From the NCBI GenBank assembly GCA_950295325.1, contig OX485805.1, positions 29,563,501-29,623,500 of the forward strand: 60,000 nt of DNA. The letters are read 5' to 3'. How positions within the stretch are numbered: position 1 is the first letter of the stretch; every line of letters begins with the position of its first letter. The position numbers and the translations under genes are program-made. The notes below the pieces were generated by a model. It saw only the letters and a list, made by a program, of their open reading frames with translations, searched no databases and was not told the origin of the DNA. Positions 20,190 to 31,878 of this stretch are shown in pieces. Origin of the DNA: Polytrichum commune. Taxonomy: Eukaryota; Streptophyta; Polytrichopsida; Polytrichales; Polytrichaceae.

Positions 20190-23100
20190 TACCTTGTGAG
20201 CAATGAGCAATGAGTGGTGAGCAATGAGCAGTAACTTGTGAGCGGTGAGAAAGGTGAAATATTTGGTCATAGGGCCACTAGTATCCTATAACCGTGGAAT
20301 GTTTGGCCTAAAGAATCATGATGTTGGGATATGGTAATAAGAGAGGTGGGGAGGATAAACAACATGAAATCCAATAAATACCAAATTTATTCATCGTTAG
20401 TAACACCGGACATGTTACTATCTTTTGCCCCGTCATCTATATATATATTTGAACACCTTTACATTGCGAATTGATTTTGGAATTATAGGAAGATTTTTGA
20501 ACTAATGAAATTTAATAAAATCAACTAATGAATTTAATGAAATGGATGAATTGAATCAACAATTATTGTATTAAAACTTACTCACTCTCAAATGAGCCTA
20601 GGTTCATGAACAATGAACGGTGAGCCTAGGTCCATGAGCTTAGAACACTTGAATGTAAAAAACTAAAAAAAAACTATTAATATTATAATATTGTATAATA
20701 TATTATAATGAAATATAATGAAATAAAAATGAATATGATATATATTATTTCATGAAAAACCAAAGTACATACCTATTTCCATGGAAACAAATGCACAAGT
20801 GATTATATAATGTAATACCATTTGAATACATTGTGAAGGTATTTTCATCAATTGAATGATCTCAAGGTCAAAAAATTGTTTCATTTGAAAATAAATTCCT
20901 AGAATAATGTCCCTTATGTGAATGATTTTTTTAATTATTAATTTTCTAAGAAACTATAAAGAACTTTCTATTTGCATCCTAGAAAATGAAGACAATTTTT
21001 TGCAAGCAAACAAGTATTTGAAATCTAATCATCCAATGAATCAAAAAATATAATATCAAAATGTGTCGTAAAACACAATGAAGGTCATTCAAATGCAAAT
21101 AGATTAACTAATACAAATGCACTTCATGATTCATCACAACTAATAGATGTATCACTCTCTATAGCCTCAATATCTAAATATTTGGAAATAATCAAATTGT
21201 CCAAAGTATCTGAATTATGACCAGAATCATATGATGATTATGGGGCATTAGCAATATGTATTGCTAGTGCTTCTGCATAAGGTGACAAACGAGGGCTAAG
21301 ATTCCTATTTTTTTCTTCTATCCTACGTCCATTTTTTTCCCAAAAAATACCATCTTCTTCTTCTCCTCAAGAAACTATTCATTCTAGATTTTATTCGGCA
21401 TTTGATAAACATATTTTCCTTCCTACAACATCAACAATTTTGCAACCTTCCGCACCAATCCAAAGACAACTGATTTTCAATTCTAATTTTGATGTTATTG
21501 ATATTCGGATCACTAAAACACATAAAAAAATTGGTCATTCTTAAGAATTTCTTGTCTTTGGCCAACCAACGAGCTACAAACAAATCCAAACATTCTATTG
21601 GATCTCTCTCCAATCAAGATCCGGGATCGCATGAATGGATTCAAGCTATAGAATTCATAAAATATGTATTCATATTTTTATTTTTATTTTTCTTTCAATT
21701 TATTTGAACTATTTTTAATTTTATATTAATTTCAATGAATTTAATCAAAATTATATTTATTTTGATATCTTTGATATCATATGTTTTTAGGTTTCCAATG
21801 GTCGTGAGGATTCTATTACAAGTTTGAAAATGACCAATGTTGTAGATCTCATTTTTACTGACATCTATGATGGGCTCCCGGTTCCCACAACTTGAACACC
21901 CAATATAGTGTCATCTTGAAAATACATGATCTCCATCTCGGTAGCCATTGAAAAATTTGCCTTCGAACTTAAAAATATTAGTCTTCATAGCAAGACGAAC
22001 AACGTTGAAGGACTGGACAACAGTAACTTGCCATATTTCAACAATCAATATTGTAAAATATTGACCATTGCGTGTTGTGACATGCAATTTGAAGATGGTG
22101 CAACACAAACTATCTTTTGGAAAAAATTGAATATTGTCATGCCGGAGAATGATGTACCAAACGTAAACTTCAAATGATTCATGGCAAACAATGCTCAAAC
22201 TAATTGGAATGCGGTGAGAATGATTTACGGGGACAGTGTCCCAAGTCTACCCATAATCGCATGTGAGCCACTGAGCGTACATGTATTTTCAATTGGTATG
22301 CGAGCTTGGATAAGGTGACCCAAAAATACATCAAACCATCCTTGCAATTTCAACACAAGCAAATATGCAAAACTACAAGGATGCAAAAACAATGGACGAC
22401 GCCGAAACTAAGTACCATGGGATTCGTTCTTGGTGGTTGTCATCCAGAGCTGCCTCAGAAGAAGGCATCCTCGGGCTTTCAGAGTGGTTGGGTTTTTGGC
22501 ACTTCTGTTACAGACAATGGGATGGTCATATGTTATTTGTAAGTACATACCCAACTTCATTATTCAATGTCATTCAAATTTTTTCATTTATATATATGTA
22601 AATCATGTTTTTATTATCGTCATATTTGTGTATTATTCATATAATATAACAATAAAAGAACTTGCGGAAATACCAACATGCAACCTTGTAGAGACTGTAC
22701 ACAACAAATGGCTCCAACAATCCAGCAACAAGATGACTTGTTTATATGAAGCTACAGTGAACGACATGATACGCGTTTTTATGCAAATCGCAAACTACCG
22801 GGCATGGTTAAAAAGGGGGTCTGATGGTAAAGGTCTTGATTCGACGTCTTTGAAACTCAAAGCGGTTGTCATGTGTGGAGATCCAAAAATGTTGGCTGAT
22901 GCCATGAAGTCTTAACAAGTGGCATAAGATGTCAACACCAGAGATTGTGCATTGGAAGGGTCCGAGCTCTTTGGTTCCACCAAACGCAAACTCAACCTAC
23001 CACCGGATGGTGATTATGATTCTCATCGACTCGACAAAATGAATCATTCCATTCCTTGCCCCAACACCCAAACAACTCGTCAACGCATCGAGGGATCGTT

Positions 23101-24010
23101 GAGTTTTGTAAAGCATGGTGTAGCTCATACTATATCCGTGTTAGAGACTGATTGTCTTGCTTCCAAGGGGCACATTGCAAGATTGCCACCCAACTTAGCC
23201 AAACGATGTTGGATATTGCAGTCCATTACAAGAACTATATGCAATGCCAAAGTCGGGAGTGGCAAACATGGCACACTTGCTCCGACATACAAAAGCTCAG
23301 GAAAGAATTTCGCTCTCCCAACAATGTGGAGTATGAATTTTGGTTTGCCTTGACGACATCAAGCGTTGTATGAGTGGCGGTAAGAAGAAGTATGTGTTGG
23401 ATTGGCCTATAGTACCCAACATGTGGCATGAAAATGTCACATAGTTCTTATAATGGTCTGCAATCTCATATTGCACATGCCCGGATTTTATGAAAATGCC
23501 CTCTCATGTACTGGGAAAGAAAGGGAAAATAAGTGTATTGCAAACATCTTTATTATGTGTTTAAAGTTATGTGCAAGGTGGATTATGAGAGTGACAAGTT
23601 CATTCATGCACCTACATATACCTACAACGAGGTCATGCTACTACTTGAACTTGCTAATATTGTAGAGTGTGAGTAGTATTGCAAGTTTCTATTAAGCCAC
23701 ATGTATAAGAATGCCAATAAATGACATGTATTGGTTTGGATTGTTATAATAAAAATCAACATTGGACCAAAAGTATTCCAAATGATTCATGGTAATACGC
23801 CTCCTTTATTCTTGCTTCATTTAAAATGTTTCCAACTTACAATTGAAAATATGCAAATAATGTGGTACCGAATTTAGTCTTTGAACCCTAAATCCGTGCA
23901 CCTTTACTAGATTTGGATTCGTTACTCAAGTGTTACTGCTCATTGCTCATGTGTTACCGTTCACTACTCATGTGTTACTACTCACTGCTCATCGCTCATA
24001 AGATAGTTTC
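20190..24010 (+). mobile_element. Mutator-like (MULE) element relic with inverted subterminal arrays
   Basis: Near the left end (20195-20250) the phrase 'tgagcaatgagca' is repeated. Near the right end (23925-24000) the complement, 'tgctcattgctcatgtgttac', is repeated, so the ends are inverted arrays of the same motif. A pseudogene with MULE-type features lies between them on the plus strand. The boundaries are approximate, and the 9-bp target duplication usual for MULEs was not identified. Confidence 0.5.
21926..23560 (+). pseudogene. MULE-like transposase relic with SWIM-type zinc finger
   Basis: Fragments in several frames form one protein in order. They read ILTIACCDMQFEDGATQ and MANNAQTNWNAVRMIYG (21926-22240), then YHGIRSWWLSSRAASEEG and WLGFWHFCYRQWDGHM (22410-22540), then NLVETVHNKWLQQSSNKMT (about 22684-22740), RQRIEGSLSFVKHG (23080-23120) and QTMLDIAVHYKNYMQCQSRE (23190-23260). 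The final part has CTC at 23472-23480 and CKH at 23539-23547, a C-x-C...C-x-H pattern like the SWIM finger at the C-terminus of MULE transposases. A GT at about 22541, followed by a 130-bp AT-rich gap, looks like an intron. Stops and frameshifts are frequent. The family is inferred from the SWIM-like ending, the D/N-rich core and the terminal repeats. Another transposase type is possible. Confidence 0.5.
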
Positions 24011-25374
24011 CCTCGCATAGCCTAACGTCTTTTGGTAGAGTTGGGCGACAATTTTGCAATATCCACTGGGACATGGGATAATTAGCCTCTAACAATAGTA
24101 TGGTATGTGCCCACACCATGCTTTGCATAATTCAAAGACTTTTTTTTTCCAGGTACATGCATGCTAAGGTGGTTGAAAAACAACACTTGAGAATGTCCAA
24201 AGTAGTATGTTTGTAATGTATACTTGTGATGATGTCATCTCTGCCTACTAGGTCCCTATAGACCTACTCCATTAGTGGTCACTAGTGCACATGGGCAGGG
24301 AAATTTGAAATCTATGAACCATAGATCAAGTTCCATGCCATGTTTTCATGGTTCCTACTTGCAATAAGTGACTCAACGGGCTAAGTTCAATTATCCATGA
24401 CACGCCATGTTGGCCTCTTGTCTTCCCATTTTCTATATTTTTCAAGACTCTAGCCTTTGAGATTTCTTGTGTACAAACGCTACAATAGAGCACTCCAATG
24501 TATTTTGCAGCTTTTAGGACAATGCCAATGATGCGATGCAATTTAGTTTCTCTAGATATCAAGTCCCATGTTAAGGTAGAGGGTGGTGTATCTTTGTATA
24601 TCGACCATGTGTATGGCAAAATGCCCGAAGATTGTGTTCAATGAAAAGACACCACTCAACATGAAGATATTTGCAGAGAAATATGGGATGGAGCAATACA
24701 TGTCCATCGTCTAAGAGGTGGAAGATTGGAATTCACGTCACATAGGAAGAGGTTGCAAAATTGTTTGGTGATATTGTCAACAATAATGGTTATAGGTATA
24801 GTCACTCAGAAGATGAAGAGCTCATTGTTAGGGTAGAGACACAATGGATGATCTCTCACCAAAAAACTCAACTACCAAATAATAGGCTTATCAACAAGGT
24901 TGAGGCAAGAGGGTATGTCTTAGAGAAGAAAGGTTGTCTAGTAATTTAGTGTGTTTTAGGAGATTGGATTGTGAGAGACCAACTTCGGAAAATACAAACA
25001 TTGTTGGGTTTGAGTGTAGCCTCTAAGGTTTTGGACTCAATAGATTTATTATTTGAGGATACAAGAAGAGGACAAAGAAGAGGCATATGGATCGCTTCAT
25101 GGGCCAACAAGGTTACCAAGGGATGTTTGTGGATGAACTTTTAGTGGTAGAGTGGCAAGGACACATATGTGTACTTGAGAAGGAGTTTGTCCAACTTGCA
25201 TGGTGTTTTCCCCCCTTGGGAAACGGCCAAACGTAACTCCCACAACATAATTGACAAAGATCTTGGGGCAACTTGGGGCAACTTGAAGCTTGCCAGAAGT
25301 TAGTTGACTTTGCACCAAAAAAATTGATAGATTTGAAGGGCGACATGGAGATTGTTAATTTGGTCATATTGAAT
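24011..25374 (+). other. Unassigned stretch with coding-like fragments
   Basis: Between 24740 and 25400 plus-strand frames give runs that look like old protein sequence, such as AKLFGDIVNNNGYRYSHSED, DWIVRDQLRKIQTLLGLS and FAPKKLIDLKGDMEIVNL. They are separated by stops. No family was recognised. This may be a decayed transposon gene; I assign no function. Confidence 0.35.
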
Positions 25375-25785
25375 ACAAGGGCTTCAAATGCTAATGACAA
25401 AGACATTCAAACCCCCCTCTTCCGAATGTGGATACTCTCAAAAGACAACTAGAATCTCAAACTAGCATTTTGGAGGCTTTCCATGGCTTATTGGATACGA
25501 GTGTGCTAACAAATGACAAGTGTGTCTTTACTTAAATGTGTTTTTTTCTAAATATAGAGAACATGAAAGATGTATATTATACAAGGGCTTCAAATGCTAA
25601 TGACAAAGACATTCAAACCCCCCTCTTCCGAATGTGGATACTCTCAAAAGACAACTAGAATCTCAAACTAGCATTTTGGAGGCTTTCCATGGCTTATTGG
25701 ATATGAGTGTGCTAACAAGTGACAAGTGTGTCTTTACTTAAATATGTTTTTTCTAAATATAGAGAACATGAAAGATGTATATTAT
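25375..25785. repeat. Recent tandem duplication, unit 206/205 bp
   Basis: 25375-25580 and 25581-25785 are direct copies with about four differences. The unit starts 'acaagggcttcaaatgctaa' and ends in 'gatgtatattat'. Low divergence means a recent event. Confidence 0.9.
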
Positions 25786-26083
25786 CTACATATCTTGGAG
25801 ACATTGGAGAATGTTGAATCAAGTGACACCAAGCATTGTAATGTAAGAGCATCCGCAATGCACTTGCTAGTGGCTTCTGTCAACTGTGCTTGGCAGGTGT
25901 CGCAATTTTGGCGCGCCTCAACAGGTTCGGGAAAACTCCCATTAGTCTCCGCGTCTCACCAAATTCCTTCTGGTCTCGGCAAGTTTTGTCCCTTTGCCGT
26001 GAGCTTTGTTCCTCCCGCTAGACAAAGTCAACGCCAGGATGGTAGTCATAGTTGTGTTTTTGTTGAATTTGCAGCTCCAGCCG

Positions 26084-26118
<35 letters not shown>

Positions 26119-26460
26119 TCTTTCTTGATTTCACACCTACATGTGCATTCAAAAATTGTACCTCCATGTTGGTTTTGCGGCTACAACAACATTCTTATTA
26201 TTTCCAACTTTGTTCGGTTGATATAGCTGTGGTTTTTTTTAACTTTCCATGTCGTGGTTTCCTATCTTCTTGATCGTGATTTTTTTTTTTGGGTTGTCTT
26301 TGTTTTGTGTCTTGATGTTGGTCTCATTTGATGCTCTTTGTTTTGTGTCTTCCTGATTTTTTTGTTTTTTGTTTCATGTCTTTATCTTGGTTTTTTTTCT
26401 TTCCATCTTCGTTTTCCTGTTGTGATGTTGGTTTTTTTTCCATCTTCGTAAAAATCACAG
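25786..26460. other. Non-coding stretch with (TA)15
   Basis: It contains a (TA)15 run at 26085-26114 and then a T-rich zone with repeated 'ttggttttttttc' phrases (26220-26450). No gene was seen. Confidence 0.5.
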
Positions 26461-26484
26461 TCACATTAGTGCGTTGTTATTCAT

Positions 26485-26686
26485 GTGACTAATGTCCTAA
26501 CAAGGCATTAGTCACACTACTACAATGTGATTAAAGTGACTAATGCCCTAACAAGGCATTAGTCACATTAGTGCAATGTGATTAATGTGACTAATGCCCT
26601 AGCAAGGCATTAAAGGCATTAGTCACATTAGTGCGATGTGATCAATGTGACTAATGCCCTAGTAAGATATTAGAGGCATTAGTCAC
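26485..26686. repeat. Tandem array of four hairpin units
   Basis: Four units start at 26485, 26536, 26587 and 26647, so the period is 51, 51 and 60 bases. Each unit contains GTGACTAATGCC, a short loop and GGCATTAGTCAC. The second unit (26536-26566) is a perfect 12-bp stem with a 7-base loop. Units 3 and 4 carry an extra 9 bases in the loop. Spacers between units are also similar to each other. Confidence 0.9.
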
Positions 26687-27909
26687 ATTAGTCATAACAT
26701 ACTAAATCATTCATAACTCTCACATATTCATTCTAAAATTCATGCATTTTTTCACTTTTACTTTAATTTGTTTTACTTTATCGTTGCTCTTCATGCTTTT
26801 ACAAGCCCAGGCCACCGTGGCCTTGGGAATGGGTACATGGAGTGCATGGTGGGTGCCGCATTAAGACATTGCCCCGCACCTCCCCATGCCACTAGCCCGC
26901 ACTATCCCAGGGTCCCGTCAAATGATCTTTGACATGCATCTAACAGGCGCCCATTGGCAATGCTTTAAAGCACATGGGATTTGTTTGTTTTATTTCTAAG
27001 TGGGCCGCCTACCTTTTGATTGGTATATGGCATGGTTTGTAGTTAAGAATGAACTCTAAAATACATGTGATACAAAGAGATTAAAGTACGTGCTCATAAT
27101 AGATCTCCATTATGGGTTGAATTGTTAACATGATTGGGAGTTCGGTGTTGCCCAAATCGCCATTCAACCAATAATTAGGTTGGTTGAAGTTGAAATAAGA
27201 GGGTTAGTCTAGTATGTCATTGCTTAAAGAAAAAGACAACTCCTAGATTTGACCTCTTGCAACTTCCATGGCTTACCTCCAATTTTGAATCTGAAAGTTA
27301 AAAATATTGCGTTGTGAGATTATGTTTCACAAGAATCATCTCCGGTGGTTTGTCAAATTTGCATTAGATTACCGTGTAACATAATTTCCAATTCGATCCA
27401 ACTTATGTTGTTAGGTGTGGACCTAAGATTCGACACCATAAAATTGGACTACATCTTTTCTACACTCAATAGTGTATTGGGGAACCAATGTATTGATTTA
27501 AGAAATCAACACACATGCACTTCCGATAACCATAACTAAACAAGGAAAAATTCACTTCTCGACCCATTTAAATTCTTATGTTTCACCATAACTTTTCAAA
27601 TGCAGCAGAACTTTTGTGACATAAATATGGTCTATCATTAGAGAAAAAAGCAACAAATTAGTGCAACAATGGACTGGTAGTTTTAAATCTGCTTGGAGTA
27701 AATATCTTCAATTGCAAAGATTGTCCTCACCCGCCCTAAATGTTAATGGGAGACTAATTCAATGTACAAAGTAAGTATTTACTCTCTGAAGGGGCACTTT
27801 GCCGGCCCCACTTTTCCTCTACTGAGAAGATGGAGGGAGAACTAGAGGCGATTTCTTTAAGAAGTAAAAAAGTAAAAGTAAAAGTAAAAGTAAACTATCA
27901 TTGCACACC
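26687..27909. other. Non-coding stretch, no gene seen
   Basis: A short 'aaagta' run lies at about 27866-27895. Nothing else was recognised. Confidence 0.4.
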
Positions 27910-27912
27910 TTA

Positions 27913-28523
27913 GGGCCACTTCACACACGAGCCAAGAGCCGTGACCATGAAGTTGTGAGAGCCCAAAAGAAAGCGTCCAAAGGCCGTCCCAACACACCTC
28001 CAAAATCGTTTGTGTCGGTTAATATGGGCCACTTCACACACAAGACTGAGAGCCCGTGACCATTACATTTCAAGCACTCTCATTGGTGGAAAAGGCGGAT
28101 CCGGTCCAAGTTCGCTTCACACTACGCTTGAGGGACTAACAGAGTATGTGAATGCAAGATGGATGTAGAGTCTACATGGATTCTTACATGGCATTAATGC
28201 ATCATGTTTCATGGTCACTTGGACTATTTTCAAAAACCACCTCTTGGAAGTAGGCTTAACACAAAACCAGGAGACCATGGCACTCCAAAAGCTCACAACC
28301 ATTGATTTATTCTATTTTATCATGTGGTAGGACCCGCATGAATAGAAATTTATTAGAATAGCATTTGGTTGAGGACCTAGTCACATATGACTTCACACTA
28401 TACTTGAGGATCCGTGACCACACTACATGATTTTGGAGGTGTCTTGGGACGGCCTTTGGACACTTTCTTTAGGGCTCTCACAATTTCATGGTCATGGCTC
28501 TTGGCTCATGTGTGAAGTGGCCC
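27913..28523. mobile_element. Composite Harbinger/Tourist-type MITE, 611 bp
   Basis: The outer ends are GGGCCACTTCACACAC... and its complement, flanked on both sides by TTA (27910-27912 and 28524-28526), the target duplication of PIF/Harbinger elements. A full 498-bp copy occupies 28026-28523. In front of it, 27913-28010 is an extra inverted copy of the right-hand end. So the outer ends are about 100-bp inverted repeats of one end type, and a second terminus (28026) is now internal. No transposase is present. Compare the simple copy at 42841-43339. Confidence 0.85.
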
Positions 28524-28829
28524 TTAGTCTCATAGGTTGTTGGCATGGAACTTGTCCTTAACCGGTAAACATCAAACAATGAACATGGATAACCGGTCGC
28601 TACATTGTTTTGTCTAATTAGTTTGAGTTACCATTTGTGTTACATGTTGCTATAACTATTTACAAATAGTATATATTTCTCCCTACTAATTTATATCATA
28701 TTCTTTGGTGCGGATACTAACTACTGATGTTATTTGGGTAAAAAATATATGCTCGGTGAAAAGTTATACAAACACGAAATTCCAAATGATAACCCACACT
28801 AATTAGACAAACCATTGTATTTCCAGTTG

Positions 28830-29000
28830 AACCGGTTGAGTTGAGAAATAACCGGTCGAAGTTCAAGGCTTCAAAAATATTACCAATCATTTCAAAGGAA
28901 TCTATAGAATATACCATGAATCAATAAAGGAAAAAACCACAACATTGCAACATGTAACTCGTTGGACTTGGAAACACTAGGATCTTGACCGATTATGCTC
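28830..29000 (-). repeat. Repeat family R6 copy
   Basis: It matches the reverse complement of 39775-39950 and 42330-42510, including 'cggtcaagatcctagtgtttcc' in part and 'accggttatttctca'. Confidence 0.65.
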
Positions 29001-29089
29001 CAAAACCTCCATGCACATTGCCACCAAAGTGATGCCGGCTTAACTCGTATATGTATTCCTACTCAACATTTTGTAGGAGGTTGAAGTGA

Positions 29090-30490
29090 TGTACTATTTT
29101 CCCTTTTGAAATGACATGTTTGGTCGTGCAAGAAAGCATAAAATTACCCGAATGTTGTATTCTTATCATATGATATTTTGGCCTCAATGTCGTACTATCA
29201 AGCTATTGCAAAAAAAAAAAACCCCTACTTTGATATAAATTGTCATTTTGTATACACAATTCAAAAATATAAGTATGAAATAACATTTATATTGTAGGAA
29301 TATGCTCACAACATCACACAATACGGAGTTTAAAACAATATGGTCCCATGATGATGTCGTGATCATATCACACATTACAAAAGTAGGAATCTATTGTCTT
29401 TGAATAATGTTCGTTGTTGTTGAAAATTGACATCTTGTTCTATTTATCATTAAAAGATTGCATGATCATCATATCTACATTCATGAACTCCAAAGAACAT
29501 TCCATTGCAAAATGATAGAGTAATTGGGCAATATTCACGTGTTTGAAGAAGCTTGACTATTGGTGTTGGTTGGTCATCCACATCATTCCCCTTCATTGGC
29601 TCTTCATTCAAATCTAAACCCAAATGAACTTCTCCACCCAAGCCAAATCCACCAACTCAACCACATTGTACTCTACATCAACAACTTCTCACCTACCAAC
29701 TGCATAAAGTATTCAATAAGGATTTCTTCACTTCCAAGATTCAAATAAAAAAGTGAGACTTGCTAGTTCATTTGCTACTTCTTTCATTCTCGATTATTCA
29801 TGTTCATCAACCTTGGCACTCTAGTATGCATGTAAAATCGTGGACATCCTCCAATTATGTCGTATGATTTGGCAATTCATCTCTCTCCACGCTTGAGAGC
29901 TCCACATAATAACATGCCTTACATAAGGCACTATTTTCCTCAAGTCTTGGTGAGAAGTAGAAAAATCAAATTGAGATAGAACCAATTCCAAAAGCTTCTT
30001 CTTATAGCGAGTTTTGAATGAAGCATTTAGTCCCTAATTCAAGAGTTATACCCCACTTGTAACATTAGGTGGTAAGAAAACAATAATAATATTTCTCAAT
30101 TACAATGCTCACCGCATCATGGATATTGAGATCAACCTCAACAACTGCAATCCCTAAACCCTTCAACCTCTTCCCAAACCCAAAGATTAAAAAAATGCAA
30201 CACCTGATTCGGAACAAAGGTTTAAAACAATAAACTTCTTTCAAGTTAAGTTAGGTTAAATCACCGATGCATTCATTATGTACTTGGAACAACTTCTCAA
30301 TTCCAGGGTAGATCCTAGTAGTGTGGGTCCCACCAAGCATGCACATTAATTAACTCTACTATATGACAAATTGGACCTAAAATGTCATATTATGAGCGTC
30401 GTAGTCACAATATGCAAGTAATTAACACTTTAAAGTTTGGTCAACATGAAATGCATTGTATTATTGAAGTGAAATTGTAACACCGTAGGT
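29090..30490. repeat. Repeat family R3 copy 1, about 1.4 kb, with coding traces on the minus strand
   Basis: It matches 54110-55480 in the same orientation from 'tttggtc(g/a)(t/c)gcaagaaag' to 'attgaagtgaaattgtaacaccg'. On the minus strand both copies preserve LDLNEEP, PTPIVKL and, after frameshifts, a segment ending in NKMSIFN and KTIDSYF here. The shared reading suggests a lost protein-coding transposon gene. The family was not recognised. Confidence 0.6.
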
Positions 30491-31878
30491 TGATAGCAAG
30501 TTGGCCAGGAAATGCCCACTAGATAATTATTTCTAAAAAAATTCTATGTGGTCCATAAAACAATCCATGAACAAATAGGTAAATATATATACATAAATTT
30601 ATTCATTTAGGCACATAACATATCTTACATACAAATCCATGTATCGTAACTTAATTTTATCATTCGTGGCGGCTAAGAACATGATGTTAACCTTTAGGGT
30701 TTAGGTTAAGCCTTCTTCATGTGCTAATTAAGGTTGTGAACATTCTTTTATGTCGTTTTGTGCTCATGTTCACTAGAGGTTGTTTGAGAATTTGCAACCA
30801 TGCCTAACAAACATAAACAACTAAATCACATGTTCTGCTTCATTGACAAGGACAAGAGATTATTGAATATTAAGAAATTTCCTAATATTTCAAGTTTATG
30901 ATTTTTTTTCTTCTTTCTATCACACCATTTGACTCATTAAGTTTCCAAAACGTTTTAAAATTGTTTTCCGCCGCCCAACTTGCTATCAGCTTATGATATA
31001 TATGTGTCTGACATTGACTGTGCACACTGATCTGCTCTTTCAATGCAGGTAACTAACTTACGACTTAAACTGAGAATTGTAGACTATTTTAAGTCCCAAG
31101 ATGAGAACTGTGGCATGGACACTAGGGACGCCTCACATGGGTGTCGGAGTGTGTCCTTGTGTCCTTGAGTTGAAGCCTTTGCCACGCGCTTGCCCTTAGA
31201 TGGATCCGAGAGAATACTACACTGTCCCATGTCCCATTTACCCGTTTTTTCTTTTTGGTGCTGGGTTCCCAAAAATCCGGGTGAGTACGTCAAGAGTGGG
31301 GCAAAAGCCTGCGTGTCTCCACTGCACTGGGATTGTTGCAGCAGGCCCACAGAAGTACATTGATTTTTCCCGTTTGATTTCCAGATTTTTCCTCAGTATG
31401 GCCTTTCAGTACACTAGAGCTCGAGTTGCAAGCTTATCTCGTTTGCAATTCTCAGGAGTTTGATACTTGGAGATGACAAGGTTCCATGCAACGTGTGTGT
31501 GTTCTTTTTCCGCATATCGTAACAAATTCAATTGCAAGTGGGCTCAAGAAATAATGCTCATCCGTGGTCTAGCCTTCCAAGTAACCACTGAGTTGTTACG
31601 AGTAACAAATGAGGTCTTTGACACACCAAAGCTTGTTAAAGTTTCTAAGAACATCATCATAATCAACATCCAGAGCTTCTTCTCAAGTCTATCATAGACA
31701 AGCGAAGAGTCCCACACATCTTTGTGTGTTTTCTCCACAGGCCATTGAATGTAACTGTAAACCGACTCCTTTTGTTGATGCTAGATGATAAACATAAGAT
31801 TACTCCTCAAGAATAACCAAATATAATTGAAGGACTTTAGTGATGTGCTAAGCGGTTGATCAAAAAAACATTGAAGCA
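30491..31878. other. Non-coding stretch, no gene seen
   Basis: Short frames at 31084-31463 overlap on opposite strands and show no known motifs. Confidence 0.4.

Noticed and set aside
26485-26686. CRISPR-like array of repeats and spacers
   Set aside because: The spacers are similar to each other, the context is plant nuclear DNA, and no cas genes are present. It is a tandem satellite of hairpins.
31084-31463. Small genes on both strands
   Set aside because: The frames overlap on opposite strands, have no motifs and are of a length expected by chance.
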